Of a stretch of 64,000 bases of DNA, positions 57,574 through 64,000 are shown in pieces. Each line of letters begins with the position of its first letter. Position 1 is the first letter of the stretch. The translations under genes and the position numbers were made by a program. Origin of the DNA: Desulfolithobacter dissulfuricans (lineage in GTDB: Bacteria > Desulfobacterota > Desulfobulbia > Desulfobulbales > Desulfobulbaceae); NCBI RefSeq assembly GCF_025998535.1, contig NZ_AP024233.1:1305219-1369218 (forward strand), read 5' to 3'. The notes below the pieces were generated by a model. It saw nothing but the letters and a program-made list of their open reading frames with translations, searched no databases and was not told where the DNA came from.

Positions 57574-58644
57574 ATGGGCAGAACGGTTCTTGTAACCGGT
57601 GGTTGCGGTTTTATCGGAGTGAATTTTGTCCGGCTTGTTCTCGGTTCCTGTCCTGACTGGCGGGTCGTCAACCTGGACAAGCTGACCTATGCGGGTAACC
57701 TGGAAAGCCTGGGCGACCTGATCGACCATCCACACCACACTTTTGTCCGGGGTGATATCTGCGACCGGGACCTGGTGCGGCAACTCTTCCAGGACCATGA
57801 TATCGATACCGTGGTCCATTTTGCCGCCGAATCCCATGTGGACCGTTCCATTACCGGCCCGGATGCGTTCATCAAAACCAATATCTTCGGCACCTTTACC
57901 CTGCTTGAAGTGGCCCGGGAAGTCTGGGAGACGTCGAACGGTTTTCCCGACCAGGTCCGTTTTCTCCATGTCTCCACCGACGAAGTATACGGCTCGCTTG
58001 GCGAGAGCGGCTATTTCACCGAGACCTCCTGCTATGATCCCCGCTCGCCATACTCTGCCTCCAAGGCCTCTTCAGATCACCTGGCCCGGGCCAGCTTCCA
58101 TACCTACGGTCTGCCTGTGCTGATCACCAACTGTTCCAACAACTACGGTCCCTACCAGTTTCCCGAAAAGCTTATTCCCCTGGTACTCAACAATGGTCTG
58201 CACGGTCGACCACTGCCGGTCTACGGTGATGGCGGCAACGTGCGGGACTGGCTCTACGTCCAGGACCACTGCGAGGCCATTGTCCGGGTCCTGGAGCAGG
58301 GCAGACCTGGTGAGTCCTACAATATCGGCGGCCATAACGAGAAAAAGAACATCGAGGTGGTGGAGTTGCTCTGTGACATGCTCGATGAACGGGTGGAGCC
58401 GCTGCCGGGCGGCAAACCCCGGCGTTCGCTGATCACCTTTGTCAAGGACCGGCTCGGCCACGACCGCCGCTATGCCATCGATGCCACCAAGATCGAACGG
58501 GAGCTGGGCTGGACCCCGAAATATACCTTTGACCAGGGTATGGAACGGACGGTTGAGTGGTATCTGGGCAACCGGTCCTGGATGGAAGCGGTCATGGATG
58601 GCTCGTATCGCCAGTATTATGAAAAAATGTATGGCAACAGGTGA
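57574..58644 (+). CDS. rmlB: dTDP-glucose 4,6-dehydratase
   Basis: 356 residues, extended short-chain dehydrogenase fold: NAD-binding VTGGCGFIGVNF, active-site YSASKASSDHL (YxxxK) with Thr/Asp/Glu triad in VSTDEVYGSL, and the NCSNNYGPYQFPEKLIPL motif typical of RmlB. It converts dTDP-glucose to the 4-keto-6-deoxy form in dTDP-rhamnose synthesis. ATG 57574 is preferred (GGAGCAGAGAGT). The next gene, rmlC, begins 1 bp after its stop. Confidence 0.93.
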   Translation: MGRTVLVTGGCGFIGVNFVRLVLGSCPDWRVVNLDKLTYAGNLESLGDLIDHPHHTFVRGDICDRDLVRQLFQDHDIDTVVHFAAESHVDRSITGPDAFIKTNIFGTFTLLEVAREVWETSNGFPDQVRFLHVSTDEVYGSLGESGYFTETSCYDPRSPYSASKASSDHLARASFHTYGLPVLITNCSNNYGPYQFPEKLIPLVLNNGLHGRPLPVYGDGGNVRDWLYVQDHCEAIVRVLEQGRPGESYNIGGHNEKKNIEVVELLCDMLDERVEPLPGGKPRRSLITFVKDRLGHDRRYAIDATKIERELGWTPKYTFDQGMERTVEWYLGNRSWMEAVMDGSYRQYYEKMYGNR

Positions 58645-58645
58645 G

Positions 58646-59194
58646 ATGATGCAGGTGATCGCAACGGAGATACCCGAGGTGCTCATCATCGAGCCCCGGG
58701 TTTACGGCGATGAGCGGGGGTTTTTTTTCGAGAGCTTCAACCAGCGCCGCTGGGAGGAGAAGACCGGACTTGCCACCCGCTTTGTCCAGGAAAACCATTC
58801 CCGCTCCAACCACAACGTCCTGCGCGGCCTTCACTACCAGATCCGCCAGCCCCAGGGCAAGCTGGTACGGGTGATTTCAGGCGAGGTCTTTGATGTGGCG
58901 GTGGATATCCGCCGCAGCTCGCCCACTTTTGGTCGCTGGGTCGGCGTCCATCTCTCGGCGGAAAACAAACGTCAGTTCTGGGTCCCGGAGGGTTTTGCCC
59001 ACGGCTTTGTCGTCCTCTCCGAGGTGGCGGAGTTTCTTTATCTCACCACCGATTACTACGCGCCCGAGCACGAACGGGCCATCCTCTGGAACGACCCCGA
59101 CCTGGCCATCGCCTGGCCCCACACCGGCGAGCCGATTCTCTCGGAAAAAGATCGGAACGCCTCCCTGTTCAGGGATGCCGAGGTCTTTGCCTGA
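58646..59194 (+). CDS. rmlC: dTDP-4-dehydrorhamnose 3,5-epimerase
   Basis: 182 residues of RmlC: VYGDERGFFFESFNQRRW, the catalytic His in NHSRSNHNVLRGLHYQ, QPQGKLVRVISGEVFDVAVD, and the FWVPEGFAHGFVVLSE motif, with YLTTDYYAPEHE further on. Follows rmlB in dTDP-L-rhamnose synthesis; no rmlA or rmlD is present in this window. ATG 58646 follows AACAGGTGAG by overlap with the rmlB stop. Confidence 0.95.
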   Translation: MMQVIATEIPEVLIIEPRVYGDERGFFFESFNQRRWEEKTGLATRFVQENHSRSNHNVLRGLHYQIRQPQGKLVRVISGEVFDVAVDIRRSSPTFGRWVGVHLSAENKRQFWVPEGFAHGFVVLSEVAEFLYLTTDYYAPEHERAILWNDPDLAIAWPHTGEPILSEKDRNASLFRDAEVFA

Positions 59195-59337
59195 TCTGTG
59201 ACACTGCTGGAGCAAAGAGCACGAGATTTGCGGGAGATCCAGCGGTGTGATTTCTTCCCGGACAAGGGCAGTTTATGATGTCGTCTGACACAGGGATACC
59301 ACCGGTTGGCGGCAACGGAGCCTGGTCGTGGTCCCTG

Positions 59338-61362
59338 TCAGGGCCATTCCACCCGCAGGGTGTTGTCGCGGGCATTGACCCGGGCCAGCCGCACCCGGAC
59401 CATATCGCCCGGCTCCACGGGAAAGGCGGGGTTGGGCGGCAGATCGATATCAAAGAGACAGTCGGCCAGCAGGAGGTTGATTCGCTTGGGGCCGCTGTTG
59501 ATCACCAGGGCGTTGACCGTGTTCCCCACCTGCTGCTCCAGATACCTGAGAATCCAGTAGCGGTACCGCTGCTGGCGCACCATGTTGGCCCGCCCCAGCT
59601 TCTGGTGGATGGTGCCGGCAAAATCCCTGCATTCTGTATCGGTGAACAGAATCCCTTTGCCCCGGATCATGTTGCTTATCTGCAGCTGCATGACCAGGTC
59701 GAGAAACCGGCGGATGGGTGAGGTCACCGTGGTGTAGCAGCTCAGTCCCAGCCCGGAATGGGCCTTGGGATGGGTGGTCAGCTCGCCCCTGGACAGAAAA
59801 CGCCGCTGCCGGGCCACTTCCGGCAGGCTGGTATCCATACCGTCGATGAGCCGTTTGCGCGGCGGTCCCTGGGAGCGGAACAGCCCCGGCGCTTCCTGGG
59901 CGGCAAGATAGGACGCCGCCACATGGTTGGCCAGGATCATCAGCTCCGAGACAATGGTCCGGGCCGGTGTGTCCACCGGGGCAAGGGAAATACCAATCCG
60001 GCCGTCCTCGCCGATCTCGATGTTGACATCGGGAAAGGGCAACAGCAGGGCGCCGTTTTCCACCCGCCTGCGGCGCAGCTGTTCCCGCAGACGGTTCAGG
60101 ATGAGCAGGTTTTTGTTTGTGTTTTTTTTCAGGCCTTCGGCCACCAGCTCATCCACCTGGGTGTAGGTGAGCTGCTGTTTCACCGTCACCACCGCCGGTA
60201 CGATCTTGGAGCGGATCAGCTCACCCTCCGGTGACAGGGTCATGATGAAGCTCATCACCGGTCGCGGTTTATCCACCAGCAGGCTGCACACCCCCTGGGA
60301 CAATTCCTCGGGCAGCATGGGGATCTGCTGTTCAGGGAAATAGAGGGAGGTACACCGCTCCATGGCCTCGTCAAAGAGCGGATCACGGGGCTTGATGTAA
60401 TGGGCCACATCGGCGATGTGAACCCCGACTTCGATGTTGCCGTCCTCCAGCGGTTGCACGTGCAGGGCGTCGTCGAAATCGCGGGTGGACTCGCCGTCCA
60501 CCGTGAAGACATCGAGCTCGCGCAGATCCTTACGCCTGGGGTCGGCCAGCAGTTCGTCCACATCCGGCTCCCGGATGGAGCGGGCCTGCTCCATGGCCGC
60601 CTCGTCAAACTCCACTGGCTGCTCGGCCTTGAGCAGCATGGTGTTCTCGTCCCGGTGCCAGACCCCGGCCCGGACAAGGAGGTTGAAACCGTCGCCCGGC
60701 CTGGTCAGTTCCGCCTTTTTCAGGAGCTGCCGGACCAGGTCCGCCTCGGCGCTCTCGTTGCCAAACAGGACATACTGGCTGATCCACTCCAGGCACTGTT
60801 CCCGCTGCGGCCAATCCTCACAGGTCACCTCTTCGCCGGCCATAATACTGCAGAGGGCTCTGGCGCCGTTTTCCAGGATCTGCTCCCGTTCCTTTTCCCT
60901 GGCCCGCTGGTGCTTGAGCTGTTCCACCTTTTCCTCGGTGTGTACCGTGACCTGGCCGTTTTTGTACTTGAAATAAAACCGGTCCCGCAGCACGGCCCGG
61001 AGAAAGGCCGCCACCTGGTCATCGCTGAGCTTGTCGCCAAAGCAGAGTTCGGCCAGGAAATCGGCGGAAAAACTGGCATCCTCCTCGGTTACGGCCAGCT
61101 CCCATATCTCACTGAGATCGATGGTCGCAGCCAACCGCTCTCTGTTCTCGCTGGTCTCACGCAGCAACCGGACCATGTCGTCGCGGCTGATGTCCACAGG
61201 ATAGGTCGAGCGGGAGGCCGTGAGCAGCCGGGACTGGGGCAGGTTCACCTCGCGACCGTTTTGATTTATGATGCGCAGCCGTTTGCCCGTATCCTGGAGT
61301 ACCAGGCCACAGAGAAATTTGCCGCCGTCTATATATTCAACCAGAGTGCCGGGAAGAGTCAT
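59338..61362 (-). CDS. RNB-family exoribonuclease (RNase II/R-like)
   Basis: 674 residues. An N-terminal non-catalytic region (beta-rich, then helical) precedes the RNB domain, which contains [17 protein letters not shown] (catalytic aspartates), [38 protein letters not shown] and the C-terminal [13 protein letters not shown] strand. The 3'-5' exoribonuclease fold is clear. Cold-shock and S1 domains typical of RNase R are reduced or absent, so RNase II-like function in mRNA decay is likely. Divergent from era. Confidence 0.9.
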   Translation of the reverse strand: MTLPGTLVEYIDGGKFLCGLVLQDTGKRLRIINQNGREVNLPQSRLLTASRSTYPVDISRDDMVRLLRETSENRERLAATIDLSEIWELAVTEEDASFSADFLAELCFGDKLSDDQVAAFLRAVLRDRFYFKYKNGQVTVHTEEKVEQLKHQRAREKEREQILENGARALCSIMAGEEVTCEDWPQREQCLEWISQYVLFGNESAEADLVRQLLKKAELTRPGDGFNLLVRAGVWHRDENTMLLKAEQPVEFDEAAMEQARSIREPDVDELLADPRRKDLRELDVFTVDGESTRDFDDALHVQPLEDGNIEVGVHIADVAHYIKPRDPLFDEAMERCTSLYFPEQQIPMLPEELSQGVCSLLVDKPRPVMSFIMTLSPEGELIRSKIVPAVVTVKQQLTYTQVDELVAEGLKKNTNKNLLILNRLREQLRRRRVENGALLLPFPDVNIEIGEDGRIGISLAPVDTPARTIVSELMILANHVAASYLAAQEAPGLFRSQGPPRKRLIDGMDTSLPEVARQRRFLSRGELTTHPKAHSGLGLSCYTTVTSPIRRFLDLVMQLQISNMIRGKGILFTDTECRDFAGTIHQKLGRANMVRQQRYRYWILRYLEQQVGNTVNALVINSGPKRINLLLADCLFDIDLPPNPAFPVEPGDMVRVRLARVNARDNTLRVEWP

Positions 61363-61491
61363 GAAATTATATGTTCAATCTTGCAGTAAAAGAGTACGTT
61401 GTCTGTCGGTCATGGCCGTGCTATGATTTGTGCACGCGCCACGGCACACTACCCTTACCATGGAAATCAGTACACGTAAATCGTAACAGAT

Positions 61492-62409
61492 ATGGACACC
61501 GAAAATACCCAGCCCCTGTACCGCTCAGGCGTGGTGGCCATTGTCGGCCCGCCCAATGCCGGCAAATCGACCCTGCTCAACCGCTACCTGGGCCAGAAGA
61601 TCGCCATCGTCACTCCCCGGCCCCAGACCACCCGCAACCGGATCCTGGGTATCGTCACCGGGCCTGACTACCAGATCATCATGCTCGATACCCCGGGCCT
61701 GCACAAGGCCAGGGAACTACTCAACCGGGAGATGGTACGGATCGCCATGGAAAGCCTGGGCGAGGCCGACGTGGTGCTCTTCCTGGCCGATGCCTCGGCC
61801 TTTGCCGGAAATAAAAAGAAACTTGAAAAACACCGGCAGGAGTATACCGGCTACCTCGACAAGGTGCGCACTCCGGCCGTGCTGGCCCTCAACAAGATCG
61901 ACCTGCTCAGGAAAGAGGAACTGCTGCCGGTCATCGACTGGTACTCCAGCCTCCATCCCTTTGACGCCGTGGTGCCGATTTCCGCCCTCCAGGGAGTCGG
62001 AACCGACACTCTGCTCGAGGAACTGGTCTCCAGGCTGCCCGAAGGACCGCAGTACTACCCCGACGATATCCCCACCGACGCCACCGAACGGTTCATTGTC
62101 GCCGAGATCATCCGGGAAAAGATCTTCCTTCTCACCCGCGAGGAGGTTCCCTATTCCACTGCAGTCCTGATCGACTCCTTCCAGGAGGAGAAAAATCGGG
62201 TCACCATCCATGCCACCATTCTCGTGGAGCGCAGTTCGCAAAAGGGCATCATCATCGGCCGCAAAGGGCAGATGCTGGTGGAAATAGGCCGCAGTGCCCG
62301 CCTGGAGATCGAGGAGCTGCTGGGCTGCCGGGTGGTACTGAAGCTCTGGGTCAAGGTGAAGAAGAAATGGACCCGTAACGAACAGATATTGAAGGAACTT
62401 GGCCTGTAA
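61492..62409 (+). CDS. era: GTPase Era
   Basis: 305 residues: G1 VGPPNAGKSTLLNRYLGQK, G2/G3 TTRNRILGIVTG and MLDTPGLHKA, G4 ALNKIDLL, and a C-terminal KH domain (IIIGRKGQMLVEIGRSARLE). Era binds 16S rRNA and completes 30S ribosome assembly. The ATG at 61492 gives the canonical start. Confidence 0.97.
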   Translation: MDTENTQPLYRSGVVAIVGPPNAGKSTLLNRYLGQKIAIVTPRPQTTRNRILGIVTGPDYQIIMLDTPGLHKARELLNREMVRIAMESLGEADVVLFLADASAFAGNKKKLEKHRQEYTGYLDKVRTPAVLALNKIDLLRKEELLPVIDWYSSLHPFDAVVPISALQGVGTDTLLEELVSRLPEGPQYYPDDIPTDATERFIVAEIIREKIFLLTREEVPYSTAVLIDSFQEEKNRVTIHATILVERSSQKGIIIGRKGQMLVEIGRSARLEIEELLGCRVVLKLWVKVKKKWTRNEQILKELGL

Positions 62410-62694
62410 TTTTCACTCCACCGGGCAGGACCGACCGCCTCCCATGCCTTCTTTCGGCCCCCTCCCTTTCCTGACCCTTTAAAAAATCTCTCCTCAAAGA
62501 GGTTGCGACGCAAGGCTTTTAGCGGATGCCCGGAAAAGCTGTTGACTTATAAGTGTCTGTTTTGTAGTTATTATTTCGTGGTGTCGTCGCATTGTTCTCG
62601 CTGGATCGACCCGAATCTCCCCTGTATCGCAGACCGATTCCCTCACCACCCCGCCCATTCTACATTTCCGACCTGAGCAAAGGAGGAGAGGAAA
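62410..62694. other. Spacer between era and the glycyl-radical enzyme gene
   Basis: 285 bp without a recognisable gene, terminator or repeat. The ribosome-binding site of the next gene (AGGAGGAGAGGAAA) is at its end. Its promoter probably lies here. Confidence 0.5.
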
Positions 62695-64000
62695 GTGGAG
62701 CAAAAGAGCACTCAAGTCACCCTGGACGATATCAGGCTTGCCGACTATTCCTTTGAAAACCTGCCCCGCCTGCAGGAACTCCGCGCCAGCTGCTTCCGGG
62801 AAAAACCAGCCATCTGTATCGAACGGGCACGCTACATCACGATATACCTCAAACATCATGACGACAGATCAGATATCCCCGAGGTCCGAAGGGCCAAGGC
62901 GGTTCGTTATTTCCTGGAAAACAAGACCCCGGTCTTTTTCAGTCGGGCCAATCTCCTGGCCGGCAATACTACCAGCAAACCCCTGGGCGCGCCGCTCTTT
63001 CCCGAGTTTTTCGCCCTGTCCATCTGGCCCGAACTGACCACCATAAGTACCAGGGCCAAGAACCCGCAGATCCTCGATCAACGGGATGCCCGCGAATTGA
63101 ACTTCAATATTTTCCCGTACTGGATGGAGAGAAATGTACTGGAACGCACCAGGGCCCGGTTCGGCAAGTCCACCGGGCTTTCGCTTTTCGAGGACCTGGT
63201 CTTCTTCATCGCGGCCAAGGCCGGCTGCATTTCCCACTGCGTTCCCACCTATCGACCCATGCTGGAGAAGGGACTGGTGGGGCTCTCGGAAGAGGCCCGG
63301 GTGCGGGAGGAGGAGTGGTGCCGGAGGGACACGCCCGAGTCCCATCACCAGGCCGAATTCTTCCGTGCAGTGCAGATCGCCCTCCAGGGCATCATGATCC
63401 ATGCCGACCATCTGGCCGACCGGGCCGAGGCCCTGGCCACGCAGGAGGTGGACAGTCAGCGGAAAAAGGAACTTGAAGAGATGGCACTCATGTGCCGCTG
63501 GGTCCCGGCCCAGCCGGCCAGAACCTTCAAGGAGGCGGTCCAGGCCATCTGGTTGTGCCAGATCGGCATCCACGCGGAAAACATCAACATGGCCATGAGT
63601 CCGGGCAGGTTGGACCAGATCCTCTATCCCTACTACAAACAGGATATGGAGGCGGGCCGGCTGACCGTCGGGGAGGCCATGGAGATCCTGGCAAGCCTCT
63701 GGTGCAAGATTGCCGACAATGTCACCATGGTTCCCGAGGCCTCGGAGGAGATGTTTGGCGGCGCCGGCACGGTACCCGCCCTGACCCTTGGCGGGGTGGA
63801 TGAAAATGAAGAGGACGCGGTCAACGATCTCACCTACCTTATGCTCCGGGTTACCGAACTGCTCTCCATCCGCGACCCCAATGTCAATGCCCGCTACCAT
63901 TACCGGAAAAATTCAAAAGAGTACCTGGAGCGGGTCTCCGAGGTCATTCTCAACACCCGGGCAGTACCGGCGGTCTACAACGACGTGGCCAACATAGCCG
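62695..64000 (+). CDS. Glycyl-radical enzyme (pyruvate formate-lyase family), 5' part
   Basis: Frame open from GTG 62695 (after AGGAGGAGAGGAAA) to the window edge, 435 residues visible. Features of glycyl-radical enzymes: AICIERARYITIYLKHH (PEICIERAR-like), FLENKTPVFFSRANLLAGNT, TFKEAVQAIWLCQIG, and VTMVPEASEEMFGGAGTVPA. The thiyl-radical Cys and the C-terminal Gly loop lie at or beyond the edge, so the substrate (formate-lyase, diol dehydratase, isethionate lyase, choline lyase or decarboxylase) cannot be told. An activase gene is not in view. Confidence 0.85.
   Translation, partial: MEQKSTQVTLDDIRLADYSFENLPRLQELRASCFREKPAICIERARYITIYLKHHDDRSDIPEVRRAKAVRYFLENKTPVFFSRANLLAGNTTSKPLGAPLFPEFFALSIWPELTTISTRAKNPQILDQRDARELNFNIFPYWMERNVLERTRARFGKSTGLSLFEDLVFFIAAKAGCISHCVPTYRPMLEKGLVGLSEEARVREEEWCRRDTPESHHQAEFFRAVQIALQGIMIHADHLADRAEALATQEVDSQRKKELEEMALMCRWVPAQPARTFKEAVQAIWLCQIGIHAENINMAMSPGRLDQILYPYYKQDMEAGRLTVGEAMEILASLWCKIADNVTMVPEASEEMFGGAGTVPALTLGGVDENEEDAVNDLTYLMLRVTELLSIRDPNVNARYHYRKNSKEYLERVSEVILNTRAVPAVYNDVANIA

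Overview
The window looks like a chromosome segment of a strictly anaerobic Desulfobacterota-type bacterium (Desulfobulbales-like sulfur metaboliser); this is inferred from gene content, not from a database search. Pointers are the rhodanese/persulfide-dioxygenase protein, an in-frame UGA at a CxxC position (a probable selenoprotein), a B12-dependent class II ribonucleotide reductase, a glycyl-radical enzyme, a 2x[4Fe-4S] ferredoxin, an NtrY/NtrX pair with DUF4390, and rmlB-rmlC next to era and an RNB exoribonuclease.

Layout. 1-2.9 kb is host (diguanylate cyclase cut by the edge, YjbQ, rhodanese-MBL protein). 3.2-20.7 kb is a ~17.4 kb integrative element next to tRNA-Leu(UAA), with a tyrosine integrase, an AlpA-like protein, a P4-alpha-like primase/helicase (frameshifted here) beside a GGTGACA-repeat/AT-rich origin candidate, a second replication protein (PrimPol-like plus RepA-like ATPase) beside a GTTTCCT iteron cluster, several decayed copies of that iteron module, a Panacea-Fic toxin-antitoxin locus and paralogous coiled-coil proteins. 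20.7-32.2 kb is host core: K+ channel, a stop-less YbeY-PdxJ fusion, PhoH, the DsbA-like selenoprotein, tRNA-Leu(UAG), tig-clpP-clpX-lon, tRNA-Val and tRNA-Asp. 32.1-43.6 kb is a filamentous-phage (inovirus) prophage in tRNA-Asp, bounded by a 55-bp perfect direct repeat, with Int, Xis-like, Rep, secretin, Zot, pVI-like, pIII-like, tiny coat proteins, a ssDNA-binding protein, a CI-type repressor and a probable cargo gene. 43.8-64 kb is host again: S4 protein, nrdJ with NrdR-like boxes, SEC-C protein, VanZ, hemB, ntrX-ntrY-DUF4390, a DUF302/transporter/NifX-like/DUF134 cluster, ferredoxin, universal stress protein, rmlBC, RNB exoribonuclease, era, and a glycyl-radical enzyme cut by the window edge.

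How it fits together. tig-clpP-clpX-lon is a protein-quality-control block. Both mobile elements use the 3' end of a tRNA gene, bring a substitute terminator for that tRNA, and carry paired 12-bp-spaced repeats just inside each end that look like integrase arm sites. The first island's most unusual property is its repeated iteron-repA modules in two iteron versions (GGAAAC or GGCAAC, changed together within each module), which suggests successive related replicons piled up at one tRNA locus. Dispersed ~200-bp inverted-repeat elements and a ~28-bp repeat occur between host genes.
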